The notes beneath the pieces were generated by a model. The model searched no databases. It was not told the DNA's origin and saw nothing but the letters and a program-made list of their open reading frames with translations. From assembly GCA_021160785.1 (NCBI GenBank), contig JAGHBX010000157.1, forward strand, positions 1-22,099: a DNA stretch of 22,099 nucleotides, in the 5' to 3' direction. This stretch comes from Planctomycetota bacterium. GTDB taxonomy: Bacteria > Planctomycetota > Phycisphaerae > Sedimentisphaerales > Anaerohalosphaeraceae. Below, piece by piece: positions 7,565 to 16,146 of this stretch. A program made the translations under genes and the position numbers. How positions within the stretch are numbered: position 1 is the first letter of the stretch; the number at the start of each line of letters is the position of its first letter.

Positions 7565-10048
7565 ATGAAAACTAAAATTCTCTTTCTTGTTTTGACAGCG
7601 GCTCTGGCCGGCTCGACTATGGCGGCCGTCGAAATAGACAAACTCGAAAGCTCCATAGAAAAGTTGCAGGCCTACGAATACGATAAGACAAATGGCGTGG
7701 ATCTAAGATGGGTCGAGTCACAAATTGCTCTGGCGTCTGCGGACAATTCCGTTCGCGGCAAGGTCGAGACTAAACTCATCGACTCGCTCGCCAAAGCCAA
7801 AACCAATGATGCAAAACAGTTCCTGTGCAGGCAGCTCAGGACTATTGGAACATCCCAATGCGTACCTCAGCTCGCCTCGATGCTTACCGATAAAGATATC
7901 TCGCATATGGCCAGATACGCCCTTGGCAGAATCGAGACACCTGAAGCGGGAAACGCTCTTTACAAGGCCCTTGGCCAAACATCCGGCAAGATAAAGGCCG
8001 GCATAATCAATACGCTTGTTCAGATGGAATACGCTGCAGCGGCCTATGACATCACAAAGCTCGTCAATGATTGCGACAAAGACGTGGCGATTGCGGCGAT
8101 CAGGGGTACGGGACGCCTGGGCGACAGGCGTACGGTCGTGATGCTTCAAAGAATGCGTGCTTCCGCGGCGAAAGACATGCAGGTTGAGATTGACTCTGCG
8201 ATTCTAAATTGCGCTCGCAGGCTTGTCGAAAAAGGCGACGGCAGGTCGGCGGTCGAAATCTACCGGGAGTATTACAACGGCAAGTATCCCGAACATCTTC
8301 GCACAGCGGGTCTGCGAGGCCTTGTTGAGGCGAGCGGCCCGAAGGCTGCGGCGATTCTTGTCGAGGCGATAAAGGGAGACGATCCGGACATCCGCAGAAA
8401 CGCCATCGCAATGATGGCACTTATTAAAGACGAAAAGACAACCGATACTTTCGTTGAGTTGTGTAAAGTTGTTCCCGCCGACGGACAGGAACTCATCGTC
8501 AGGTCGCTTGCCGCCCGCGGCGATGTGTCGGCAGCGCCGCTGGTTATCGAGATGACCGGCAGCACCCAAGAGAATGTTCGCCTGGCGGCTCTCGAGGCCC
8601 TGGGCGATATTGGCACGCCCCAGGCTATACCATGTCTTGCCAAGGCAGCGGCTTCGGCGACGGAAAGGGAAAAACAGTTTGCCCGCTCCAGCCTTGCCAG
8701 GATGAGAGGCGACGGAATCGATAAAGCCTTTATTCACCGGATCAATTCCGGTGACTCCGGCAGCCGCATTGAGGTTATCCGAGCAATCGGACTGCGGTTG
8801 GATTGTGAACCATTTGCAACCCTGCACGAGGTTGCCAAGACCGACGCAGACGATGGTATCCGTCGCGAAGCGATCATTTCAATGGGTCGTATCGGTAAAC
8901 CGTCGGACCTTGAAACGATCGTAAAACTGGCAATTGCTCCAAAAAGTTCCGGCGACAGAGGCGCCATCAAGCAGGCTGTGTCGATTGTATTCAACAAAAT
9001 GCAAAACAAAGACGACCAGGCAAAACCCGTTCTGGCAGTCCTGAAGACCGGCCCGGATGATGCAAAGATTTCGCTGCTGAGCCTTCTTGCCACACCCGCC
9101 ACAGCCAATGCCCTCAAGGCCGTCAGCGCCGCCGTTACATCTTCAAACAGCAAGATAAGCGATGCGGCTATCCGCGCCCTGGGCGAGTGGCCCAATCCCG
9201 CTCCGGTCGAGCAGCTATATCAAATCGCCTCGAGCAGTACCAATCAGATTCACAAGATACTTGCCCTTCGCGGGTACATTCGTTTGACACCACTCACTAA
9301 GAACCCGACAGCGTGTTATGTCAATGCTCTCAAACTGGCCAATCGCAACGATGAGATAAGGCAGATACTTGGCGGCCTACATCATGCAGGAACACGCAAG
9401 GCGCTGGAGATAGCCGAATCCTACATGAACGACCAGACCCTCAAAGCAGAAGCATATATGGCCGCCGTCAAGGTTTCCAATGTTTACTGCTGGGAGGATC
9501 GCACAAGAGTCAGGGCAATGCTTGATAAGATTATCGCCGATGCACCCAATGACGGCATCCGCAATCAGGCAAGAAACGTCATCCGCAAAATGGACGAGTA
9601 CAAGAGCGTTATAGCGTCGTGGAAGGGCACGAAGTCATTCGCCATACCGGGCGTCGCTGACGGCAACAGGATATTCGAAACGGTTTTCGAACCTGAGAAA
9701 GACTTCAATTCGAAAGACATCGTCTGGCAGATGGTTCTTCCCGAGTTCGAAGGCGGTGGGAAGCTCGACCTGGAAAAAACTTATGGTGGTATCGATTACT
9801 GTTGCGCCTATCTTCGCACGACGATCCATTCGCCGATCGATCAGGAAGCACGACTCAAATGGAGAGTCGACGATTATATTAAGAGCTGGCTCAACGGCAA
9901 ACCGACGAAGGACGGCATCATTAAGCTTAATAAAGGTGCAAATACGTTCATCGTTAAAGTCGGCGATTCCGGCGGCGGCTGGAGCTTTGTATGTGAAATC
10001 GTAAAGCCCGACGATTCGCGCCTTGAAGGCCTGAGATTCGAGCGTTAA
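7565..10048 (+). CDS. Secreted HEAT-repeat protein with C-terminal sugar-binding-like module
   Basis: 827 aa with a Sec signal (MKTKILFLVLTAALAGSTMA). Residues about 60-620 are a chain of short paired helices of the HEAT / PBS-lyase-repeat kind. Repeated units show patterns such as A-R-Y-A-L-G-R-I, A-A-L-E-A-L-G-D-I, A-I-I-S-M-G-R-I and A-A-I-R-A-L-G-E-W. This is an elongated solenoid for protein binding, without a catalytic motif that I can see. Residues about 655-827 are a beta-rich module with V-D-D-Y-I-K-S-W-L-N-G around 768-778 and G-A-N-T-F-I-V-K-V-G plus G-G-G-W-S-F further on, the same plan as the end of the ThuA protein. An AAGGA lies upstream and the gene starts 36 nt after the oxidoreductase. 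Likely role (inference): a scaffold or adaptor that holds the exported enzymes together or on the substrate. Confidence 0.85.
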   Translation: MKTKILFLVLTAALAGSTMAAVEIDKLESSIEKLQAYEYDKTNGVDLRWVESQIALASADNSVRGKVETKLIDSLAKAKTNDAKQFLCRQLRTIGTSQCVPQLASMLTDKDISHMARYALGRIETPEAGNALYKALGQTSGKIKAGIINTLVQMEYAAAAYDITKLVNDCDKDVAIAAIRGTGRLGDRRTVVMLQRMRASAAKDMQVEIDSAILNCARRLVEKGDGRSAVEIYREYYNGKYPEHLRTAGLRGLVEASGPKAAAILVEAIKGDDPDIRRNAIAMMALIKDEKTTDTFVELCKVVPADGQELIVRSLAARGDVSAAPLVIEMTGSTQENVRLAALEALGDIGTPQAIPCLAKAAASATEREKQFARSSLARMRGDGIDKAFIHRINSGDSGSRIEVIRAIGLRLDCEPFATLHEVAKTDADDGIRREAIISMGRIGKPSDLETIVKLAIAPKSSGDRGAIKQAVSIVFNKMQNKDDQAKPVLAVLKTGPDDAKISLLSLLATPATANALKAVSAAVTSSNSKISDAAIRALGEWPNPAPVEQLYQIASSSTNQIHKILALRGYIRLTPLTKNPTACYVNALKLANRNDEIRQILGGLHHAGTRKALEIAESYMNDQTLKAEAYMAAVKVSNVYCWEDRTRVRAMLDKIIADAPNDGIRNQARNVIRKMDEYKSVIASWKGTKSFAIPGVADGNRIFETVFEPEKDFNSKDIVWQMVLPEFEGGGKLDLEKTYGGIDYCCAYLRTTIHSPIDQEARLKWRVDDYIKSWLNGKPTKDGIIKLNKGANTFIVKVGDSGGGWSFVCEIVKPDDSRLEGLRFER

Positions 10049-10113
10049 TTCGACTAACAAACCGGACGATATATTAGCCATGCGATATTGTGATTGAAAA
10101 GAGACTTCTGTTG

Positions 10114-10119
10114 TTGACA
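10114..10119 (+). promoter_or_regulatory. Possible -35 box upstream of the giant secreted protein
   Basis: A perfect TTGACA lies 43 nt before ATG 10162 in the 113-nt gap, the widest within the run. The -10 candidate at 17-nt spacing (CAAGAT, 10137-10142) matches the consensus at only three positions, so a separate promoter is possible but weakly supported. Confidence 0.2.
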
Positions 10120-10161
10120 ATGTGATGTGGTTTCGGCAAGATTACTTAAAGAGAGAGTTGC

Positions 10162-13100
10162 ATGGTGAAAAGAACGGTTTATTGCATTGCATTTGTAATG
10201 GCGATAGCGTCCGCTGCCCAAAACGCAGCGGGCGGGACTGTCCAGTCACCGTGTCCGCCTGACGGCGCGAGCGTTGTCGGGGCCAATACCGACCTCCACT
10301 GGACCGGCGGCGGCAATGCTGTCTCTTACGATGTCTACCTGGGAACGGACTATGACAATGTATTAGAAGCCGTCCATTACCAAAGCGATCTCAATGAAAG
10401 CGGCCAGGTCGGCGTGGGTGATCTTGCAGTGCTGGCTGAATACTGGCTTACCGAAACATCTTTGTTTGACCTGACTTTTGACGACTATATAGACTTGTCT
10501 GATTTTGCGGTCATCGCCCGTGACTGGCTTAACCACAACAGTGCCGAGTTCATGGCGCGAATATCCGAACAGAGCTATGAGCCCGGAACTTTGCAGACGA
10601 ATATGGCTTATTACTGGCGAGTCGATGAGATTGAAGAAGACTCGAAAGTCAATGTCGGCCAGGTGTGGAATTTCTCTACAGGCACGAAGATAAAAGACGG
10701 CATTCTGACATTTGTAGACGATTTCAATCAGGCCGACTTGACGGGAGGGATTGTCTATGCAATCAACTGCGGCGGGCAGTCGGACATAACCGTCGGTCAG
10801 GTGAATTTCAGAGGTGACGTTTATCAATGGCACGGCGATGCGGGCGACATTAACGGCGACGGCAACACAGATTGGTGGGACAACCTGTATAACGCCAACT
10901 GCCCCGGCAAACCGGCTTCAGCTTCGCCAATAGCAGGCGTAACCGTCGAATGTTCCGACAGCGATACCGGTGGGATGGATCACGGCCCTTACGAAGGTTT
11001 CCACAGTTTTGACGTGTCGGGCATCTCCGGTCTGGGTAATATGGCACAGGTGCTGTCAACTTCCGGAGTACAAAACCTTGGCAATCCCGGTGAACGTGAC
11101 ATGATCTACCGGTTGGATGTATCACCAGGTCATCGGTATAAGCTGCAATTATTCTTCTTTAAGAACAGCATAGAATCTACCGGTATGGATGTACTTGTCG
11201 AAGGTAATCTTGTTATCGACGGTCTTGATGTGCCTGTCGATATTGCAAATGCAGGTTACGACAAGAGCGATACGCTGCTGATGTACAGTTCAGTCTTTAC
11301 CGCCTCGGACAGCCAGGTTGATATTGTTATCAGGCGAAATGTCGCATACTATCAAATCGGAGAGATCAACGCTATAACACTGGAAGACCTGGATTATGAC
11401 CGAGAGAAGAATATCGTCACGGAATATGATTCAGTCGTAAATTACGATGCGGTCCTGAGTTGGGACCCGGTTGCCGATGCAGATTCGTACAATGTATATT
11501 TCGGTACGCCGGGGGCCATGATTTATAAAGGCAACACAACAGATACAACGTATGATCCGGGACCTATGGTCAAGGGACAAGCCTATAACTGGCAATTATA
11601 TTCTAACATTGGCCCAACTTCTTCGGCAGGCCCCATCAACAGTTTTCATGTTCGTCAGGGATACCTGAGTCTGCTCGACGAGATTGAAGACGTCGATCTG
11701 GACGGCTGCATCATCTACGGCATCAACTGCGGCAAGAGCGGGCCGGTTTCAGATGCGAGCATCGTTATAAACAATGTAATGTACAAACCTGACATGCTTG
11801 TTCGAAACAGGGAATATCTGGCTTATGACACCAACGGTGACGGTACTCTATCTAACTGGCACGATCAGTGGTACAATGCGACAAATCCCGGTAAGCCGAC
11901 TTCGCCGACACCGATCCATGGCATGACGGTTGAGTGCTCAGACTTTGACACCAACGGTATGGATCACGGTCTTTATGAAGACTCGGCTCATGGCAGAGTA
12001 ACTTCGACGATATTCCCTGACGAAGGCAAGCCGTACTTCGGAATTTATCCTCCTGCCGATGACACTGCCCAGGGACTGAGATACCTGATGTATTTCAACG
12101 GAGTGCAGAACGCCGGCAGTCTGGGCGAACGTAACATGGTGTTCCGTTTTGACACAATACCGGGGCATAACTATAAGCTGCAAATCCTGTTCTTCCACAA
12201 TAGAGAGTCATCAGGGACTCACCAGCGTGCTTTGAGCCTGTACATTCGCCCGGATGGTACTTCTACTTCGAATTATGTTACAAGTGCTACTACAGAAAAA
12301 GCTGAGATGAAGTGTAATGTCATAGACAAGATCGAGCGAAGAGGGGGTTTGGCGGATATTCTCGCTCCAAATGCCGGTCTGGTATACACGTATGAATTTG
12401 TCGGCGACAGTGACGGCAGGCTTGATTTCGAGGTTGGCCGTGATGCCGATGATACTAATATATCTGTTATCAACGCGATCATCATTGAAGATGTTTCACC
12501 TGTAGCGACAAACCCGACGCCAATGAACGGCGAGTATTACACAAGCTGGAAGCAGAAGCTAAGCTGGGACGCTGCCGTAGGTGCAGATTCGCACGATGTT
12601 TACTTAGGCACCGATTATAATACGGTACGAGGCGCAACTACAGGCTCGACCGGTATCTACAAGGGCAATCAACCGGAGACGACTTATGATCCGGGTAATC
12701 TGAACATGGATACGACCTATTTCTGGCGTATTGACGAGGTCGATGGCGGGATTACTACAAAGGGCGAAACATGGAGCTTTACACCCGGAACAGATACCAC
12801 TACATGGAAGATCATCGATACAGAAGCGGGCGAGTGGCTGGAGTTCCACCATGTCAAGTATCCTGCAGATGAGTTCAGGTTTACGGCCAATCTTTCGACG
12901 AATGGGCCGGGCAAGAGCGTACGGCTTGAGCTTAACGGGACTTCTTTAGGCTCTGTCGCACTTCCCGATACCAACGGGCTTATGCGAAAAATTCATCTGG
13001 GCAGTGTAAGCTTGACCGAAGATTATTACGATATGAAATTTGTCTTCGAGACCGGCGGTATCGAACTGGATTATATCTTTGTCGTAAACAGCGATGACAC

Positions 13101-16059
13101 ATCTGCGACCATTAAGCCGGAAGATACTCTGCTTGTTCCGCCGAGCGGTGCTGTAGAGTTCAATATGGTTATTGGCGGTGGCGACCACACGCCTTGTCCG
13201 GGATGGCCCAATACTTACTCAATGCTGCAGCATTCAAGTGATATTTACAACAACCACGATGCTTTCAATAACATCTTCTATGACTACCATATTGACCTGA
13301 TGCTGTCAGCGCGTATCAGCGTTGCCCAGCATGGGGGTGGCGGCCAATGGGATCCGGCTGGTGTCGATGACCACGGCCCGTTTGTCGGTATTCGCCCGGG
13401 TCTGCCTCGAATGGTTCATTCGATCAATCGAATAGACGGTGCCCGTGAGATGCTGACGATTGCCCAGTTCGATGCCAGTTCTCTTCAAGTACGTAATTTT
13501 TATGAAAACGGCAATGAGCATCTCGGCCCGATCTTCAATGCCGAAACCGATCAGGATCACTACTACTACTGGATGGATTATGTTATTGCCCCGTTCTGGG
13601 ACATGGTGCCAAGGGATATGTGGTATGAGCGTAACGGATTTTCTCCATGGTATTGCTGGTGGGATGCTCCTCATAACGGCTGCAGCGGCGATCCATGGTG
13701 GCAGCCGTGTTCTCTGGAAGGCTTGATCAAGCCATGGATCCAGTACCTGCACGATAGTGTCTATAACCGTTACGGCACGAATCTGTACTTTGGTGGCCAG
13801 GGCGCTCAATATGAAGACTCTACAGTGACCAGCGACGATGTTCAGTTCATAGTTCCTCTAATGACCGTTCAAGAGGACACCTACGAGGCTGAGTTTTTGC
13901 GTTACGGCATAGGTCAATGGAATTGGGGCAACGGCCAACCGGAAGGTGAAAAATACTCACTTGCTATTCCGGGTTTCCGTTCTTACCAGTGGCCTGCCGG
14001 AGGCGGCGGTCTGGGCAAAGCAATTACTACAACTCATTATTCCACCGAGTACCCAAGGCACAATGAAGATGTATACCTGGCTGACGATACATTGTTTAAA
14101 GCAGCGAGTTCGTTGCTGCCCTATGGACATGCATGGCTGGACTTTTCACTTTCACGGATAGAAGCTGAAGGGTGCGCATGGGTAAATCTTGAGGGCTGGG
14201 AAGATAAGGGAGAGGACACCTGTATGCTTCCGAGTACAGATACCCGCGTGTTTAATTATCCAAACGAGTATATAAATATAATGCGTGAACATGCCGATCC
14301 TTTGATGCTGTCGGTCCGTTTTGAAGCAGAGCAATGCGACTACTATAACGATACAACAACTGGCAACAATGGTACGGACTACTGGCAGCTCCGTTCAGAT
14401 CCGGATACTGTAAATGACTGGGTTGCCGCCTGCGATCTGGATATCGACAGGCTGACCGGCAGCGATATTGGCATTGCTGTTAATCCATTCCCACTTGACT
14501 GCGAAGTTTCGGTTCCTCTGAATGTGACTTTGACCTGGGTTGAGGCCCGCGATGCGGATTCGCACGATGTTTATTTCGGCACTGACAAAAACGCCGTGAT
14601 GCATGCTACAACAGGCTCACCTGAATATGAGGACAATGTTACAACAGGAAAATATGCACTCAGCGAACTTGTCGATGGTACGACCTATTACTGGCGTATC
14701 GATGAGGTTTACGGAAGTGGTAAATACCCTTCCAAGACATGGAAGTTTACCGTAAGCAATCCTTACGCGAAAATTGCCGCACCTGCCGATGGTACATCGG
14801 ATATTGCGATAGACTCGGCGGTGACGTGGTTTGCCGGCGAAAATGCCGTATCGCATGATGTATATTTCAGCACGGACTATAACGCTGTTTTGAATGGTCA
14901 GGTATCGGCATACAAGGGTAATCAGAGTTCAACATCATACGATCTGCCCGGGGATATGGCATATAATACGACTTATCACTGGCGTATCGATGAGGTTACA
15001 GGTTCAGGTACATATCCCGGCCCGGTCTGGGATTTCACGACAGAGATAGGCGCATCTGTCGTGGTCAACAGCGGTGCAGATATATTGGCTATTGATCAGG
15101 TTACGCTAAACGGTGAAGTGACGGATATCAAGGCCGAAACGCCGACCGTTACCGTCTACTGGGGCGACAATGACGGCGGAACCAATACCGGCAACTGGGA
15201 CGCAGGCGTAAACCTCGGCGCCCAATCCGGGACGTTCTCTACTACACTGTCAGGTCTTAATCTCGGTACTACATACTACTATCGTTGTTACACGTCCAAT
15301 TCCTATGGCGCAGGCTGGGCCGATTCGACCGACAGTTTCCGTATCGCCGGCTCTGGAATAGTAGAACTGGTTTCTAATTTTAACGATATAGATTTGACCG
15401 GCAACATGATTTACGCGTTGAACTGCGGCTCGACATCAAATAGAACCGTCGGCTCGGTAGTTTTCAAAGCAGATGTATATCAATGGCAGCCCAGCGACGT
15501 TAACGGTGACGGAAGCACCAACTGGCATGACAATCGGTATAACGCCAACTGTCCGGGTAAACCGGCTTCGCCTTCGCCGATAACAGGCGTAACCGTCGAA
15601 TGCTCCGACAGCGATACTAACGGAATGGATCACGGTCCGTATGAGAACTATCACAGCTTTAACGTATCAAGTTTGTTCTCCGGTCAGGGAACCGCTGCAT
15701 GGTATATGGCTCAGGTATTGTCTGTTTCAGGCATGCAGAATCTTGGCACCCCGGGCGAACGTGACATGATCTATCGGTTGGATGTAACACCGGGCGAAGT
15801 ATATAAACTGCAGTTGTTCTTCTTTAAGAACTCTACAGAGTCAACCGGGATGGATGTAATAGTTGAAGGCGATCTTATTATAGACGGCCTTGACGTGCCT
15901 GTATATATTACAAATGCCGGCAGCAACAAAGCCAATACAGCCTTGATGTACACATATACATTTGCTGCCGATGACAGCCAGGTTGATATAGTGATAAAGA
16001 GGGACCCATCCCTCCATAACATAGGTGACATAAACGCGATAACGCTGGAGGACATGTAA
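10162..16059 (+). CDS. Giant secreted mosaic protein: dockerin, FN3-like repeats, three malectin-like domains, putative glycosidase core
   Basis: 1965 aa with a Sec signal to about residue 25. Domain order: FN3-like repeat 1 (27-173) carrying a type I dockerin (about 75-124) in a loop; malectin-like 1 (184-412); FN3-like 2 (413-500); malectin-like 2 (503-779, longest); FN3-like 3 (780-877, ends Y-F-W-R-I-D-E-V); CBM6-like C-terminal part (880-978, E-A-G-E-W-L-E-F); an unassigned Trp/Tyr/His-rich core (about 990-1383); a short CBM-like F-E-A-E segment (1386-1439); FN3-like 4, 5 and 6 (1440-1532, 1534-1628, 1630-1730); malectin-like 3 (1732-1965). The core ends in V-N-L-E-G-W-E-D-K-G-E-D-T-C-M-L-P-S, reminiscent of the N-E-W-G-E-G ending of GH99/GH71-like or DUF5010 TIM barrels. 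I therefore suspect a glycosidase but cannot prove it. Each malectin-like domain contains a calcium-loop-like D-x-N-G-D-G insertion. GAGAGAG at 10151-10157 serves as ribosome binding site. Likely job: binding, and perhaps cutting, a polysaccharide. Confidence 0.85.
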   Translation: MVKRTVYCIAFVMAIASAAQNAAGGTVQSPCPPDGASVVGANTDLHWTGGGNAVSYDVYLGTDYDNVLEAVHYQSDLNESGQVGVGDLAVLAEYWLTETSLFDLTFDDYIDLSDFAVIARDWLNHNSAEFMARISEQSYEPGTLQTNMAYYWRVDEIEEDSKVNVGQVWNFSTGTKIKDGILTFVDDFNQADLTGGIVYAINCGGQSDITVGQVNFRGDVYQWHGDAGDINGDGNTDWWDNLYNANCPGKPASASPIAGVTVECSDSDTGGMDHGPYEGFHSFDVSGISGLGNMAQVLSTSGVQNLGNPGERDMIYRLDVSPGHRYKLQLFFFKNSIESTGMDVLVEGNLVIDGLDVPVDIANAGYDKSDTLLMYSSVFTASDSQVDIVIRRNVAYYQIGEINAITLEDLDYDREKNIVTEYDSVVNYDAVLSWDPVADADSYNVYFGTPGAMIYKGNTTDTTYDPGPMVKGQAYNWQLYSNIGPTSSAGPINSFHVRQGYLSLLDEIEDVDLDGCIIYGINCGKSGPVSDASIVINNVMYKPDMLVRNREYLAYDTNGDGTLSNWHDQWYNATNPGKPTSPTPIHGMTVECSDFDTNGMDHGLYEDSAHGRVTSTIFPDEGKPYFGIYPPADDTAQGLRYLMYFNGVQNAGSLGERNMVFRFDTIPGHNYKLQILFFHNRESSGTHQRALSLYIRPDGTSTSNYVTSATTEKAEMKCNVIDKIERRGGLADILAPNAGLVYTYEFVGDSDGRLDFEVGRDADDTNISVINAIIIEDVSPVATNPTPMNGEYYTSWKQKLSWDAAVGADSHDVYLGTDYNTVRGATTGSTGIYKGNQPETTYDPGNLNMDTTYFWRIDEVDGGITTKGETWSFTPGTDTTTWKIIDTEAGEWLEFHHVKYPADEFRFTANLSTNGPGKSVRLELNGTSLGSVALPDTNGLMRKIHLGSVSLTEDYYDMKFVFETGGIELDYIFVVNSDDTSATIKPEDTLLVPPSGAVEFNMVIGGGDHTPCPGWPNTYSMLQHSSDIYNNHDAFNNIFYDYHIDLMLSARISVAQHGGGGQWDPAGVDDHGPFVGIRPGLPRMVHSINRIDGAREMLTIAQFDASSLQVRNFYENGNEHLGPIFNAETDQDHYYYWMDYVIAPFWDMVPRDMWYERNGFSPWYCWWDAPHNGCSGDPWWQPCSLEGLIKPWIQYLHDSVYNRYGTNLYFGGQGAQYEDSTVTSDDVQFIVPLMTVQEDTYEAEFLRYGIGQWNWGNGQPEGEKYSLAIPGFRSYQWPAGGGGLGKAITTTHYSTEYPRHNEDVYLADDTLFKAASSLLPYGHAWLDFSLSRIEAEGCAWVNLEGWEDKGEDTCMLPSTDTRVFNYPNEYINIMREHADPLMLSVRFEAEQCDYYNDTTTGNNGTDYWQLRSDPDTVNDWVAACDLDIDRLTGSDIGIAVNPFPLDCEVSVPLNVTLTWVEARDADSHDVYFGTDKNAVMHATTGSPEYEDNVTTGKYALSELVDGTTYYWRIDEVYGSGKYPSKTWKFTVSNPYAKIAAPADGTSDIAIDSAVTWFAGENAVSHDVYFSTDYNAVLNGQVSAYKGNQSSTSYDLPGDMAYNTTYHWRIDEVTGSGTYPGPVWDFTTEIGASVVVNSGADILAIDQVTLNGEVTDIKAETPTVTVYWGDNDGGTNTGNWDAGVNLGAQSGTFSTTLSGLNLGTTYYYRCYTSNSYGAGWADSTDSFRIAGSGIVELVSNFNDIDLTGNMIYALNCGSTSNRTVGSVVFKADVYQWQPSDVNGDGSTNWHDNRYNANCPGKPASPSPITGVTVECSDSDTNGMDHGPYENYHSFNVSSLFSGQGTAAWYMAQVLSVSGMQNLGTPGERDMIYRLDVTPGEVYKLQLFFFKNSTESTGMDVIVEGDLIIDGLDVPVYITNAGSNKANTALMYTYTFAADDSQVDIVIKRDPSLHNIGDINAITLEDM
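10387..10533 (+). other. Type I dockerin-like segment inside FN3-like repeat 1
   Basis: Codons 76-124 encode two duplicated half-motifs: D-L-N-E-S-G-Q-V-G-V-G-D-L-A-V-L-A-E-Y-W-L, then D-D-Y-I-D-L-S-D-F-A-V-I-A-R-D-W-L. The first keeps the Ca-loop pattern and both end in the W-L helix typical of planctomycete dockerins. It interrupts the FN3-like repeat between its Y-D-V-Y-L-G-T strand and its Y-Y-W-R-V-D-E strand. Confidence 0.7.
10707..11398 (+). repeat. Malectin-like coding repeat, copy 1
   Basis: This stretch is clearly similar at DNA level to 15372-16056. For example, the segments around 10891-10970 and 15541-15620 differ at only a small number of positions by eye, and the protein pairs I-V-Y-A-I-N-C-G / M-I-Y-A-L-N-C-G and E-R-D-M-I-Y-R-L-D-V match. 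It points to an intragenic duplication or gene conversion. A third, more diverged copy lies at about 11670-12495. Confidence 0.75.
15372..16056 (+). repeat. Malectin-like coding repeat, copy 3
   Basis: This is the partner of 10707-11398 and forms the C-terminus of the giant protein. The shared protein blocks are G-V-T-V-E-C-S-D-S-D-T, M-D-H-G-P-Y-E, Y-K-L-Q-L-F-F-F-K-N-S and I-N-A-I-T-L-E-D. It is closer to copy 1 than to copy 2. Confidence 0.75.
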
Positions 16060-16071
16060 AGGAAATGTCCT
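16049..16071 (+). other. 7-bp inverted repeat across the stop codon of the giant gene
   Basis: AGGACAT (16049-16055) and ATGTCCT (16065-16071) pair perfectly around a 9-nt loop that holds the TAA stop. No T-run follows, so it is not a normal intrinsic terminator. It could be an mRNA-stability or partial termination element, or chance. Confidence 0.25.
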
Positions 16072-16146
16072 ACGGTTGTTAATTTCCAACTGCCGGAAAG
16101 TAATTAGAGAGCTTTTGCTAAACAACAATATTTGGACGGTATTTTC

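Noticed and set aside
8204..8827. 207-aa minus-strand open frame
   Set aside because: It is opposite the HEAT repeats of the real gene, and its protein sequence is low in recognisable features.
16049..16071. Intrinsic terminator after the giant gene
   Set aside because: The 7-bp repeat has no following T-run; kept only as an unexplained inverted repeat.
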